DNA of 64,000 bases from contig CM066033.1 of the NCBI GenBank assembly GCA_033557465.1, forward strand, positions 383,849,289 through 383,913,288, written 5' to 3'. Origin of the DNA: Ichthyophis bannanicus. Its lineage: Eukaryota > Chordata > Amphibia > Gymnophiona > Ichthyophiidae. Below the pieces are notes generated by a model. It did not search any database, was not told the DNA's origin, and was given only the letters and a program-made list of their open reading frames with translations. Shown piece after piece: positions 1 to 9,860 of the stretch (positions are counted from its first letter, which is position 1; every line of letters begins with the position of its first letter). The position numbers and the translations under genes were made by a program.

Positions 1-1
1 T

Positions 2-147
2 GATACCGGAGCTACACTATCTACCCTTCACAGTCCTGCTGGACTACTTCTTTCATCTAAAACTGAGAATGTGGTAGGAATTTCATGGTGGTCTGAACTC
101 CTCCCTCTTTCAAAACCAATGGAAGCTCGATTGGGTCCCTTATCCAC
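2..147 (+). pseudogene. ERV1 protease, N-terminal part with active site
   Basis: The window opens at codons reading D-T-G-A-T, the catalytic motif of retroviral aspartic proteases, followed by an open stretch to position 147. There the Gmr1-A insertion (148-5965) breaks the gene; the frame resumes at 5966. Gag and the start of pro are outside the window. This is a fragment of an old endogenous copy. Confidence 0.75.
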
Positions 148-1472
148 TGTCACACCTCCTCTGGCCAAGCGGTAGCCTCCTGTATTGCAAGGCCCCTGGA
201 GGGTGGTAGTTGTGCCTTTATGAATATAAACGCAAACACTTCTTTCTTCAAATCAAAGGGTTTTTATTCCCCGTCCCATTGAGGGTATTTTATCTTCAAG
301 GAACATAAATTATATGCTTTGCTTGGACATCTCATGTACAATAACAAATGTAAACATAACTTGCTTTCTTCAGCTTTTAAAGGATAAATCAACAAAAGAA
401 CAAAAAGCTTAACTATTGCTGTAAGGTTCTCTCCCTGGTAGCTGAGGGTAGAGCATACCTCTGTTCTGCCTCGAGAGAGAGAGTTACAGGTTTGTTGCTG
501 TATTACTGAAGTTAAGACACCAAGTTACTTTCCTTATCTCAGGGAGAATTCAGGTTCAATTAATGATAAAGAACAATCCATTAATTCCTGTGTATCATTC
601 TCCTCAGCATTCGGGTATTCCATCATCTCTGGTTGACTGGTATATTCATTCTGTACTTCGGGAGTACTATGAGAGACTTGCTGCCTAAGCACGTCAACCA
701 GGAAGTTCTTTTCTTTCACCGGGCTAGAGCCTCTCTGGGTATTACCATATATACTGGAATAGAGATTTCCCAGGCACTGCCCCTGCTGGTACTTTTGAGT
801 AGAGCTTAGCCCCTTACTTGCTCTGCTCGTGGGATAATTAAGGGAACTTTCCAACCTATCTGGGTTTCCCTTTTGTAACCCAGCTGAGCTGAATCGGAGT
901 GCTCGTGACGGAGTTTCAGACGGAGCTGTGAACTTACAATTACAAAACTCTTCAGCTTTATCTGGTAAGTGAAACCTTTTATCTTTGGGGTTTTTAAAAC
1001 CAGAAAGAGGGATATCTTCATATGGGCACTCTAATTGCTCCAGAGTTTCCTTATCACTCTCTCTTGCATTCTCATACCTGTGCCCTGCTTCCCAGGGCTT
1101 TAGCTGCCCTCTCTGTATTTTCTCCAAGTGTGTCCTTGGCTGCCACGGCTTCTCTCTCTCTCTCTCTCTCAGCTCCGGCACTAGCTCCTGGCTTTGCCTT
1201 AATCCTGATCCGAATCCTAAACTGTCTCTGAATGTCTGAGAGCTTGTTTTAAACCAGCGTTTGCTTGCTCCACCCTTAGTTAGCTGAACCCTGTCAGGTG
1301 AAGTGAATTCCCTTCCTGTGTTAGCTGGGTGTGTCCTGATTGAGCTTTTGCACGTGTTCCTGCATTGCTCAGGGTAACTATCTGACACTTTCTTGTTTAC
1401 CCTGTCACTTTTTCTGTTTCCACTTGTGCTGGCCTGCATTTCCTCTGTCTGTACAGGGTCTACCCTGTTACA
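148..1472 (-). repeat. Gmr1-A 3' LTR
   Basis: This is the left copy of the 1325-bp LTR and, in element orientation, the 3' one. The main open reading frame enters it across the polypurine tract and ends within it at 534, so about 313 codons of the polyprotein are LTR sequence. A TC-rich run near 1143-1170 encodes an Arg/Glu repeat in the minus-strand protein. Confidence 0.95.
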
Positions 1473-4325
1473 TATTCCCCTCTTTAAAATATTACTTGTT
1501 GCCGTATTTTTTAACGGACAGCAAGTAATTCTCTGCGGGGTCCAACAGTGCTGCTCATGATAGGCCAAATTGGCCGTAGCTACTCTTTCTTTCCACGGTT
1601 TTAATACGTTTATGTGGTATACTTGCTTACGTCCGCGGTCATTCTCCACTAAGTATGATACGAAACCTATCTTTTTTATTACTACAGCTGGCCCTTTCCA
1701 GCGGGACTCGAACTTCGGACCTGGGTCCGCTACTTGTATCAAAACCTTATCGCCTGCCGCCAGTTCTCTATTTTGTGTATCCCTGTCATAATAACGCTTC
1801 TGGCGCTGTTTGCTACGGGTTAGATTCTCCCCCGAAGCTTGGGATGTCTTTCTTAGGCGGGTCTTTAATTCTTTCAGGAATTGAGGAATCCCTACTTCTG
1901 GCACTTTCGGCTCTACCCATTCATCCTTTAAGATGTCTAACACTCCCCTTGGCGTTCTTCCAAACAATAACTCAAATGGGGATACTCCCAGCGAGGTTTG
2001 TACCCGCTCTCGGCAAGTATACATTACGAAAGGGAGTAATGTATCCCATTCTCTCATTTCATCCTTTCTTAATCCCCTTCGCAATAGGTGTTTTATCGAT
2101 TGGTTAGTGCGTTCTACCAATCCATTGGTTTGGGGATGATACGCCGATGTCTTAACGTGGCGTATCCCAAATGCCTCCCAAACTCTCGCAAGGTATCTCG
2201 AGACAAAGTTAGTGCCTTGATCAGTTAGGATTTCTTGGGGGAACCCCACCTCACAGAATAGCTTTATTAGCTCCTGTGCTATAACTTTAGCAGAGATGTT
2301 TCTCAGGGGTATGGCCCATGGGAACCGGGTCGCATGGTCCACGATGACTAAGAGATACTGAAAACCCCTTGGTGTTTTTGTTAACGGGCCTACGATATCC
2401 ATCCCTATTCTTCTGATAGGGGCAGCAATGGTGGGTAATGGTATCATGGGGGCTGCTTTGGGTCTGGATACAGAAACCCTCTGACATGCGGGGCATGCAT
2501 CACAGTACCTTTTTGTCTCCTGATACACTCCGGGCCAGTAAAAACGTGCTAAAATTTGATCAAGGGTTCCTTGAACACCTTTATGCCCCCCAATCGGATG
2601 GTCATGGGCTAGGCAGAGAACTACTGCCTTAAAGGCTACCGGCACGACCAATTGCTTCCTTATTGCTCCAGTATATGGATCTAAACCTTCTCTATATAGG
2701 ATATTGTTATCCAGTAAGAACCGGGGTAACACCTCCTGCTCCTCTTGGGCCCATTCAAAAGCTCTTTTAAGAGCCAGGTCTGCTCTTTGCTCCATTGGGA
2801 ACGATGGAAATTTTTGTACAAGAGCAGCTGGGACCCAGGGTAGTCCTTCTCCCATTTCTAACTCCCTTCTTTCATGGGCTCTTTTGTTTCTTCCCTGCTG
2901 TTTTTTAGCCCTGGTTTTCTTATCTCCTCCCTCAGGGTTCTGCACCAAATCATCATGATTAGGCAGTGGATTCACTTCCTCTGCCTCTTCTGCCTGTTCC
3001 TCAGGAACTTCTTTTTCCCCTTCTTCTGTGGGCATTGCCACTTCCTCTACGGGAGTTTCTTGGGGTGTATCTATGGTGGTCTGGGATCGTGTTGAAACTA
3101 AACCTGTTTTCATGGTTATCCCCTGACTCAACCCACCTGTAAAAGAAGGCCAGTCCCTGCCTAAAACTAATTTTTGGGGCAGCCCAGGGACCACTGCTAC
3201 TTGCACCTTCCTTTCCACTCCTAGTGCTTTTACCTGCACTTGACATAAAGGGTAAGGAAGCTGTGCGCCATGTATGCATTTTATATCTATCTGTTTTTGG
3301 GCTACTGGACGAGACTGTCTCAGAGTCTCCCAAAATTCTCGGGCTATTAAACTTTGCTCCGCCCCTGAATCAATCATTGCTAGAGCATCTGCCCCCTCAA
3401 CTTGTACCTGTATGAATATTCCTTTTGGAACTGACTTCCCTGCCCCTACCATAAGGACTGTTTTAACTCGGCAATCCTTTTTCATTTGACCAGGTCTGTT
3501 ACACCTATAACACTTTCTAGTGTTCCTATCTCTGCCCTCCCTGCTAGGGTCATATGCAGCCATTCCATCCCGTGCGTACTTTCCACATTCATACCTTTCA
3601 GTCACACTTGCACCCTTTAAAAGGTTCAACTTAAAAGTACTAGCATGTGCTGCCTCCCTGAACACTTCAGCCATCTGGGCTGCTTCACCAGTGTTCGCAC
3701 AATTCTGCAGGGTCAAAAACGTTTTCATTTCGCCTGGTATTGACATTAAAAACTGTTCCAGAACAATTTCATCAAGAATTGACTCAAGCGTTTTGCCATC
3801 AGGATCCAACCATTTATAGGCTAGGTTCTTGAGCCTCTGGCATAAGGCTTTTGGAGTCTCATTTTCACCTATCACAGCCTCCCTAAATAATCGCCTGTAA
3901 TGTCTCGGCGTGAGACCAAGGCGGTCTTTCACGGCCTTTTTAATTTCTAGATAATTATTGGCTAAACTAGCAGGCATAGTTTTGAACGCAGACAAGGCCT
4001 CGCCACTCAAAGTCATTGCGAAACGCATGGCCCATTGTTCCACAGGCCATTTTGAGTTCTCAGCAATGCGTTCAAAGGCCTCAATGAAATCGTCGGGGTT
4101 ATCTGCCCGCCCTAAATGTTTGCATACAAGTCCCGTATTCATTTCTACTTGCGGTATTGTAGCTTTGTCCTCTCGAGCCTTTTCCAGTAGCGCTGTCATG
4201 GCTTCCAGCAATGGCTTCTGTTGTTCCTGCAGCGTAGCCATATACTGTCCTTGCAGGTGTTGGAGCACCTTGGCCTGCTTCTCCTGCTGCTCATTCATCC
4301 ACGCGAGTACATCTTGGGGATCCAT
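534..4325 (-). CDS. Gmr1-A Gag-protease-integrase polyprotein with LTR-encoded C-terminus
   Basis: This is a single open frame of 1264 codons from the ATG reading MDPQDVLAWM, which aligns with the gag starts of elements B and C; the frame is open 44 codons further upstream. Order: Gln-rich N-terminus; SCAN-like capsid (about 60-260); a zinc-knuckle region (about 273-290) in which the histidine is replaced by Gln; aspartic protease with D-S-G-A (about 318); acidic linker; integrase zinc-binding H2C2 (about 575-615); catalytic D643, D702 and E738 with 35 residues between the last two; GPY/F-like C-terminal domain (about 880-910). No RT or RNase H lies between protease and integrase or after it. 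The last 313 residues are LTR-encoded, charged and low in complexity, ending in a Met-Asp-Cys-Ser-Leu signature. The frame has no stop, so it may still be expressed. Replication would need RT from elsewhere (inference). Confidence 0.9.
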   Translation of the reverse strand: MDPQDVLAWMNEQQEKQAKVLQHLQGQYMATLQEQQKPLLEAMTALLEKAREDKATIPQVEMNTGLVCKHLGRADNPDDFIEAFERIAENSKWPVEQWAMRFAMTLSGEALSAFKTMPASLANNYLEIKKAVKDRLGLTPRHYRRLFREAVIGENETPKALCQRLKNLAYKWLDPDGKTLESILDEIVLEQFLMSIPGEMKTFLTLQNCANTGEAAQMAEVFREAAHASTFKLNLLKGASVTERYECGKYARDGMAAYDPSREGRDRNTRKCYRCNRPGQMKKDCRVKTVLMVGAGKSVPKGIFIQVQVEGADALAMIDSGAEQSLIAREFWETLRQSRPVAQKQIDIKCIHGAQLPYPLCQVQVKALGVERKVQVAVVPGLPQKLVLGRDWPSFTGGLSQGITMKTGLVSTRSQTTIDTPQETPVEEVAMPTEEGEKEVPEEQAEEAEEVNPLPNHDDLVQNPEGGDKKTRAKKQQGRNKRAHERRELEMGEGLPWVPAALVQKFPSFPMEQRADLALKRAFEWAQEEQEVLPRFLLDNNILYREGLDPYTGAIRKQLVVPVAFKAVVLCLAHDHPIGGHKGVQGTLDQILARFYWPGVYQETKRYCDACPACQRVSVSRPKAAPMIPLPTIAAPIRRIGMDIVGPLTKTPRGFQYLLVIVDHATRFPWAIPLRNISAKVIAQELIKLFCEVGFPQEILTDQGTNFVSRYLARVWEAFGIRHVKTSAYHPQTNGLVERTNQSIKHLLRRGLRKDEMREWDTLLPFVMYTCRERVQTSLGVSPFELLFGRTPRGVLDILKDEWVEPKVPEVGIPQFLKELKTRLRKTSQASGENLTRSKQRQKRYYDRDTQNRELAAGDKVLIQVADPGPKFESRWKGPAVVIKKIGFVSYLVENDRGRKQVYHINVLKPWKERVATANLAYHEQHCWTPQRITCCPLKNTATSNILKRGICNRVDPVQTEEMQASTSGNRKSDRVNKKVSDSYPEQCRNTCKSSIRTHPANTGREFTSPDRVQLTKGGASKRWFKTSSQTFRDSLGFGSGLRQSQELVPELREREREKPWQPRTHLEKIQRGQLKPWEAGHRYENARESDKETLEQLECPYEDIPLSGFKNPKDKRFHLPDKAEEFCNCKFTAPSETPSRALRFSSAGLQKGNPDRLESSLNYPTSRASKGLSSTQKYQQGQCLGNLYSSIYGNTQRGSSPVKEKNFLVDVLRQQVSHSTPEVQNEYTSQPEMMEYPNAEENDTQELMDCSLSLIEPEFSLR
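1474..1485 (-). promoter_or_regulatory. Gmr1-A polypurine tract
   Basis: The minus strand reads AAAGAGGGGAAT immediately before the 3' LTR. It is also coding: the polyprotein frame passes through it into the LTR. Confidence 0.8.
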
Positions 4326-4618
4326 CTTCTTTTTCTGCACCTGAAAAAAACAGAGAAGAGACCCACCAAGTGCGGCACACACACAAAAGTTGTTTTTCCT
4401 TTCTTTTAGCTCCCCCTTTCTCACGGTATCCTTATACCGGTTTACCCAGGCTACCAATACCTTAGTCTCCTGGTGATATCAGCATGTGAGAAGGGTCTTT
4501 TCCACCGCTGGCCGCTCTGCCAGCCGAATCCTCTTTGAGCAGTGCTTTAAACACTTCTTTTGCTTTTCAGCAATGTCCTTTCAGGCAAATCCTTTTTATT
4601 ATGCCCCCCGAAAATTTT

Positions 4619-4636
4619 ATCCTCTTCTCTACGCCA
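4619..4636 (-). promoter_or_regulatory. Gmr1-A primer binding site, tRNA-Ser type
   Basis: Four bases inside the 5' LTR the minus strand reads TGGCGTAG, the complement of a tRNA 3' end CTACGCCA as in tRNA-Ser(AGA-type). Elements B and C have the same 8 bases at the same place, and in B the match is far longer. Only the first 8 bases match here. Confidence 0.6.
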
Positions 4637-4640
4637 ATTA

Positions 4641-5965
4641 TGTCACACCTCCTCTGGCCAAGCGGTAGCCTCCTGTATTGCAAGGCCCCTGGAGGGTGGT
4701 AGTTGTGCCTTTATGAATATAAACGCAAACACTTCTTTCTTCAAATCAAAGGGTTTTTATTCCCCGTCCCATTGAGGGTATTTTATCTTCAAGGAACATA
4801 AATTATATGCTTTGCTTGGACATCTCATGTACAATAACAAATGTAAACATAACTTGCTTTCTTCAGCTTTTAAAGGATAAATCAACAAAAGAACAAAAAG
4901 CTTAACTATTGCTGTAAGGTTCTCTCCCTGGTAGCTGAGGGTAGAGCATACCTCTGTTCTGCCTCGAGAGAGAGAGTTACAGGTTTGTTGCTGTATTACT
5001 GAAGTTAAGACACCAAGTTACTTTCCTTATCTCAGGGAGAATTCAGGTTCAATTAATGATAAAGAACAATCCATTAATTCCTGTGTATCATTCTCCTCAG
5101 CATTCGGGTATTCCATCATCTCTGGTTGACTGGTATATTCATTCTGTACTTCGGGAGTACTATGAGAGACTTGCTGCCTAAGCACGTCAACCAGGAAGTT
5201 CTTTTCTTTCACCGGGCTAGAGCCTCTCTGGGTATTACCATATATACTGGAATAGAGATTTCCCAGGCACTGCCCCTGCTGGTACTTTTGAGTAGAGCTT
5301 AGCCCCTTACTTGCTCTGCTCGTGGGATAATTAAGGGAACTTTCCAACCTATCCGGGTTTCCCTTTTGTAACCCAGCTGAGCTGAATCGGAGTGCTCGTG
5401 ACGGAGTTTCAGACGGAGCTGTGAACTTACAATTACAAAACTCTTCAGCTTTATCTGGTAAGTGAAACCTTTTATCTTTGGGGTTTTTAAAACCAGAAAG
5501 AGGGATATCTTCATATGGGCACTCTAATTGCTCCAGAGTTTCCTTATCACTCTCTCTTGCATTCTCATACCTGTGCCCTGCTTCCCAGGGCTTTAGCTGC
5601 CCTCTCTGTATTTTCTCCAAGTGTGTCCTTGGCTGCCACGGCTTCTCTCTCTCTCTCTCTCTCAGCTCCGGCACCAGCTCCTGGCTTTGCCTTAATCCTG
5701 ATCCGAATCCTAAACTGTCTCTGAATGTCTGAGAGCTTGTTTTAAACCAGCGTTCGCTTGCTCCACCCTTAGTTAGCTGAACCCTGTCAGGTGAAGTGAA
5801 TTCCCTTCCTGTGTTAGCTGGGTGTGTCCTGATTGAGCTTTTGCACGTGTTCCTGTGTTGCTCAGGGTAACTATCTGACACTTTCTTGTTTACCCTGTTA
5901 CTTTTTCTGTTTTCACTTGTGCTGGCCTGCATTTCCTCTGTCTGTACAGGGTCTACCCTGTTACA
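4641..5965 (-). repeat. Gmr1-A 5' LTR
   Basis: Right copy of the 1325-bp LTR, the 5' one in element orientation, nearly identical to 148-1472. It contains the full LTR-encoded open frame (5027-5932). Confidence 0.95.
5027..5932 (-). CDS. Gmr1-A LTR-encoded protein, 5' LTR copy
   Basis: This is a 301-codon open frame lying wholly inside the 5' LTR, starting at an ATG 33 nt from the LTR start and equivalent to the last 301 codons of the polyprotein. The product is rich in Lys, Arg, Glu, Ser and Gln, with an Arg-Glu repeat and few hydrophobic runs; I recognise no known domain. It ends with an acidic stretch and Leu-Met-Asp-Cys-Ser-Leu (codons for MDC at 5066-5074). The same signature occurs at the matching place in LTRs of families B, C and D. 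Whether it is translated from this copy, or only as the polyprotein tail, is unknown. Confidence 0.65.
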   Translation of the reverse strand: MQASTSENRKSNRVNKKVSDSYPEQHRNTCKSSIRTHPANTGREFTSPDRVQLTKGGASERWFKTSSQTFRDSLGFGSGLRQSQELVPELREREREKPWQPRTHLEKIQRGQLKPWEAGHRYENARESDKETLEQLECPYEDIPLSGFKNPKDKRFHLPDKAEEFCNCKFTAPSETPSRALRFSSAGLQKGNPDRLESSLNYPTSRASKGLSSTQKYQQGQCLGNLYSSIYGNTQRGSSPVKEKNFLVDVLRQQVSHSTPEVQNEYTSQPEMMEYPNAEENDTQELMDCSLSLIEPEFSLR

Positions 5966-6228
5966 CCACCCATCATGCCTTCCTCATAGCCCTACAGAGC
6001 CCAGTAAACCTGTTGGGAAGGGATCTTTTATGTAAGTTAAGGGCCACAACTAACTGTAGCCCAGATGTCATCTATTTAAACTTTCCTGAGGATGTAATTC
6101 CCCAACTTCCTCTGATAATGTCTGGAGCCCAGATTGGAGATGAATTTCCACCAGAACTTGAAGAAGTGATGGATGCAGTTCCTCCATGGCTCTGGGGGTC
6201 ACAAATCTTCAGATGTAGGACTCCTTAA
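5966..6228 (+). pseudogene. ERV1 protease C-terminal part and protease-RT junction
   Basis: The frame begun at position 2 resumes here after Gmr1-A. It reads the conserved protease stretch Leu-Leu-Gly-Arg-Asp near 6014-6028, then the linker to RT, ending in a stop at 6226-6228. An adjacent overlapping frame (from 6173) continues into RT, so a frameshift separates the two. Confidence 0.7.
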
Positions 6229-7611
6229 GTCCGTAGAGCCAGTGAGAATTAAAGTTAGACAGGATTTACCTTATCCATGCATTTGCCAATATCTGCTACC
6301 CAGAGAAGCAATCCTGGGTCTCACCCCTCATGTGGAGTCTTTTGTGGACCAAGGGATTCTTGTTCCTTGCTCCTCGCCCTGTAATACTCCTATTTTGCCT
6401 GTCAAAAAGCCTACACCGGATTCTGAAGGGAAACCAGTATATCAGTTTGTGCAGGACCTTAGAGCTGTGAATAATTTTGTAATACCTAGACACCCAGTGG
6501 TGCCTAATCCTCATACAATCCTTACTGCTGTTCCTCCAGATAATAAATATTACTCAGTCATGGACTTCTGTTCTGCGTACTTCTCCATTGCAGTTCATAA
6601 AGATTCACAATGGGTTTTTACATTTTCATGGGGCTCTTCCCAGCTCACCTGGACATGACTTCCACAGGGATATGTGGAGTCTCCTGCTATATTTTCTGCC
6701 TGTCTCCACCGAGACTTGAGGGACGTAGAATTGTCTTACAATTCTGCCCTTCTTCTCTATGTAGATGATATACTGTGTGTTCCCCTTCAAGGGAAGCAAA
6801 TGTGCAAGATACTAAAGATCTGTTAATTAGTTTAGCATACAAAGGTCACAAAGTTACCCTGACAAAGATTCAGTTTGCCCAAAAAGAAATACACTATTTG
6901 GGCCATGTGCTATCAGAAGGTCAGAGGAAATTGTCTGAAAGCAGACGTCAGGATATCATAAACTGCCCTAAGCCACATACTAAAAGACAGATGAGATTAT
7001 TCTTGGGAATGGCAGGGTTTTGCCGAGCCTGGGTCCCAGGGATTGGGGACTTGTCTAAACCTCTCACTGCCATGACACATAAAGAGGAACCTGATGAGAT
7101 GTACTGGACAAAAGAGGCAAACAATTGCTTTGATGAGCTGAAACATGTCTTGTCCACAGCCCCAGTCCTATGTCTCCTAGATTACCATAAGCTTTTCACC
7201 CTCTTTGTCCATGAACAGAGGGGGGTGGTTTCGGGGGTCCTCACTCAAGAGTTGGGACCACGTAAACGACCCATAGCTTACTTCTCCTGCCAATTAGACC
7301 CAGTGACCCAAGGATCTGTAAATTGCCTGAGAGCAGTAGCTGTCACTGCTGCTATTGTGGAAAAAGCAAATGAGTTTGTGCAGGGACATGCACTGACTGT
7401 GGCAGTTCCCCATTCTGTCCACATGCTGCTAAATCAAAAGAACACTCAACACTTTTTAAATGCTAGACTAAATAGGTGCGAGACTGAACTTCTGACTCTT
7501 AGTAATCTTACCTTTGTCAGAACTAACCCTTTAAACCCAGCTATTCTGTTGCTTAATCCTGATGATGGGGAATCTCATCATGGATTGCTGCCGGATAGTG
7601 CAACTCAATGA
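6229..7611 (+). pseudogene. ERV1 reverse transcriptase and connection domain
   Basis: Fingers and palm motifs are clear: the proline-rich entry to RT (about 6260-6350), the VQDLRAVN motif (about 6448-6472), the first palm aspartate region (about 6550-6590), then YVDD near 6757-6770. A stop at 6656-6658 and a frameshift near 6770 break the gene. From 6775 a frame of 278 codons covers the thumb and connection (GMAGFCRAW near 7005-7035) and stops at 7611. The length and motifs are of gammaretroviral type. It is non-functional as it stands. Confidence 0.85.
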
Positions 7612-7845
7612 GAAACCCCGTCCTGATCTTTCTGATGTTCCCTTGGAAAATCCTGACTTGACCCTCTTTTGTGATGGGAGTTCTAAAATTGTTCAGGGTG
7701 TTTGCTGCACTGGTTATGCCATTATTGACCCAGACTCTTCTGATCCTGTGTTAGAGTCTGCTGCACTTCCATCTAATTACAGTGCACAAATAGCAGAGCT
7801 AGTGGCTCTCACACGTGCCTGTGAATTAGCTGCTTATGTGGCTGT
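7562..7845 (+). pseudogene. ERV1 RNase H, N-terminal part
   Basis: The frame shows the first catalytic Asp in a FCDGSSK context (about 7667-7690) and the later Glu in a QIAELVALT context (about 7789-7815), both typical of retroviral RNase H. It is cut at 7845 by a SINE. The C-terminal part resumes at about 8827. Confidence 0.75.
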
Positions 7846-7990
7846 AAATTTATTTATTTAACAGGTTTTATATATTGCTTTATCATTTCAATCACGTCAA
7901 TTTACATCGAAACTAAAACTTTGTAATGTTCAGAGGCAATTGAGGGTTAAGTGACTTGCCCAAGGTCATGGGGAGTACTAATAGATGCCT
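7846..7990 (-). repeat. CORE/MIR-like SINE, core and tail portion
   Basis: On the minus strand this holds the well-known CORE segment reading TGACCTTGGGCAAGTCACTT, followed by a tail ending in ATAAATAAAT at 7846. The matching tRNA-derived head lies on the same strand at 8750-8826, so a sequence of about 760 bp seems to have entered the SINE afterwards. Confidence 0.6.
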
Positions 7991-8024
7991 AGGCATAAAG
8001 CACTTGTAAGCTTTGATTTGTCTT

Positions 8025-8745
8025 GTGTTTAAATGGTTTAGTCTACAGTAAATACTGTTTTCCTTTGACCTTCAAAGTAGGGGTTAAGATCTCTGTCAGG
8101 ACAATGGGGCATTGCAACTTGACAATGATTTAGGTGAACAAGAAGGTCCTGGTTGAGCTTTATCTTTGGTATACTGTATGTTATGTGTATATTCTTTGTC
8201 CTTGACTGTGTATGATATCAAGCAAACTTAAAAGTTAAAAGGGGATTTTATATATTGTGGCAATCACCACATAGAGGGCATAATTATTGTTCATATATTA
8301 CAGAAACACAAAGAGCTGTAACTATAGGTTTATTTAGGAATTTAATAGCAAAACTTTCTATTTTAACTCTTAGGGGCTTGTTTACAAAGCCGCGGTAGCG
8401 GTTTGCGGTCGTTATCGGAGCCGCGGCCCCATTGAAATCAATGGGGTCGCGGCTCCGATAACGATCGCGAACCGCTACCGCAGCTTTGTAAACAAGCCCC
8501 TTAGTGTTTATGACTCCTATCTCTCTCTATTTCAGCTGCATATTTAGGTAAATGACGTAATAATCTGCAGTTGCCTTGAAGGACAGAGGAGAGACCTACT
8601 GTTTGCTTTGCTATCTGTGTTTAAGATAACATCTAGGTTGGCTGTGACTCTAAGAAATTTGCTTTAACAATAACTTCATTGTTTTCAGATCAGTTTGATA
8701 CCAGTCTTAGGTATTATGTATAGGGTTTTAATTTAAATGTGAAAA
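8025..8745. repeat. Unclassified repeat shared with ERV2 (13038-13385)
   Basis: Sequence from about 8060 (cctttgaccttcaaagtag) to about 8690 matches 13038-13385 in ERV2 in the same order, with this copy longer because of a segment at about 8236-8535 that includes the hairpin MITE. No open frame is seen. It could be an inactive repeat family or a shared provirus segment; I cannot classify it. Confidence 0.5.
8373..8500. mobile_element. Hairpin MITE with TTA target duplication
   Basis: This is a 128-bp near-perfect palindrome (ggggcttgtttacaaagc ... gctttgtaaacaagcccc) with arms of about 60 bp, flanked by TTA at 8370-8372 and 8501-8503. The TTA duplication is what PIF/Harbinger transposases make. 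It has no coding capacity, and the family assignment is inference from the 3-bp duplication alone. Confidence 0.7.
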
Positions 8746-8749
8746 AAGG

Positions 8750-8826
8750 GGGAGTGCTGGTGGGAATTGAACCCTGGTCTCTGGGTTCCCAAACCAGTGT
8801 TCTTGACCATTGGGCTACTCCTCCAG
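8750..8826 (-). repeat. tRNA-derived SINE head with A and B boxes
   Basis: Read on the minus strand it contains an A-box-like stretch TAGCCCAATGGTC and a B-box-like stretch GGGTTCAATTCC at the usual spacing for a Pol III promoter. The acceptor stem does not pair properly, so this is a SINE head, not a tRNA gene. It probably belongs with the SINE core at 7846-7990. Confidence 0.6.
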
Positions 8827-9035
8827 ATAGCCTGCATACATTTGGTGTTATTCAATCCACAGGTCAGTTGTGGAAACAATGAGGGTTTCTTACCTCAGCA
8901 GGAACTAAAATGGGCAATGTTCAGTTAGTCAGTGCCTTATTAGAAGCTATCTCTGTCATGCACTGTAAAGGTCACTTTCGAGACTCTGATCCTATCTCTA
9001 TAGGTAATAGAATAGCTAATGGGCTTTTGTTCCTG
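8827..9035 (+). pseudogene. ERV1 RNase H, C-terminal part
   Basis: After the SINE the RNase H frame continues with an Asp-Ser motif (about 8826-8840), the H-C-K-G-H stretch (about 8960-8975) and the final G-N-R-I-A motif (about 9003-9018). It contains a stop. It is followed almost at once by the integrase core, so the integrase zinc-binding domain is deleted. Confidence 0.65.
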
Positions 9036-9860
9036 TTGAGAGATTGCAAATTGATTTCACTGACTTGAATCCTGCCAAAAGGTTTAAATATATATAGTAG
9101 TTATTGTTGATCAATTAACTGGATGGATTGAAGCATTTCCTACTACCAATAAAAAGGCTCAGCAGGTTGCAAAAATATTGGTAAAGGAAATTGTGCTAAG
9201 GGTTTCACCTGGAAACTCCACACTCCTTGGCATACTCAGAGTTCAGGACAAGTTGAGAAAATGAATCAGACTTTAAACCTGCAACTGTTAAAAGCTGTGC
9301 AAAGAACCCAAACTGACTTGACTGGATGCTTTACCCTTAGCTCTGTTTAATATCTGCACAGCCTCAAGGGGAAGACTTAAGGTCTCCCCATATGAGCTGC
9401 TATATGGAAGACCACCTCTAGGGTGCGGACCTTAACCCCAGAGCTTCCTACATATGTTTTACACGACTCTCACCTCACTTCTTATATTTTGCAGCAGCAG
9501 CAGTTGTCCTTTCTCCACAGGTATGCACAACAGTTTCAGCCTCTTCCATTAGATGTGTCTGCACATTCATTCCAACCTGGAGAGTGGATTCTAATCAAGA
9601 CCTATCGCCAACAAACACTACAGTCACCATGGGAAGGGTCCTTCCAAGTGTTGCTGACCACCCCGACTGCAGTTAAAGTTGCTGGCAAAGGATCCTGGAC
9701 TCACTACACACGCTGCAAACTCACACCACCTTCACAAGCGCCTGGACCAGGACGAGAAGTAGCTGAAAACGGGGCAGCCAAAGCCCTAGAAACTGGTGCG
9801 GGAGATGAGAAGACTCCTAAGAAAAGAGGTTCACGAAGGTCATGCCGGACCAAGACCTGA
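9036..9860 (+). pseudogene. ERV1 integrase core and C-terminal domain
   Basis: The first catalytic Asp is present (about 9045-9060), then the V-D-Q-L-T-G-W stretch. The segment with the second Asp is missing, while the catalytic Glu region (G-Q-V-E near 9245-9260) remains. From 9423 an open frame of 145 codons covers the C-terminal SH3-like domain, including W-I-L-I-K, W-E-G and the final H-Y-T-R-C-K stretch typical of gammaretroviral integrases. It ends at 9860. It cannot be active because the second Asp is lost. Confidence 0.8.

Larger units (their letters stand above)
148..5965 (-). mobile_element. Gmr1-A: complete LTR retrotransposon, gag-PR-IN without RT
   Basis: Two 1325-bp direct repeats (148-1472 and 4641-5965) bound the element; each begins TG and ends CA when read on the minus strand. 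The 4-bp sequence ccac occurs on both outer sides (144-147 and 5966-5969) as target duplication, and removing the element restores the ERV1 protease gene. The internal part carries a tRNA-Ser-like primer site next to the 5' LTR, one long open frame, and a polypurine tract next to the 3' LTR. By eye the LTRs differ at about seven positions, so insertion was recent. Gag resembles the Gmr1-type capsid from which vertebrate SCAN domains are thought to derive. There is no RT or RNase H. Confidence 0.95.

Noticed and set aside
985..4409. Many plus-strand frames of 60-150 codons in Gmr1-A
   Set aside because: They are antisense to the intact minus-strand polyprotein or to the LTR-encoded frame, and contain no known motif.
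8750..8826. tRNA gene on the minus strand
   Set aside because: A and B boxes are present but the acceptor stem does not pair and a SINE core lies on the same strand; it is a SINE head.
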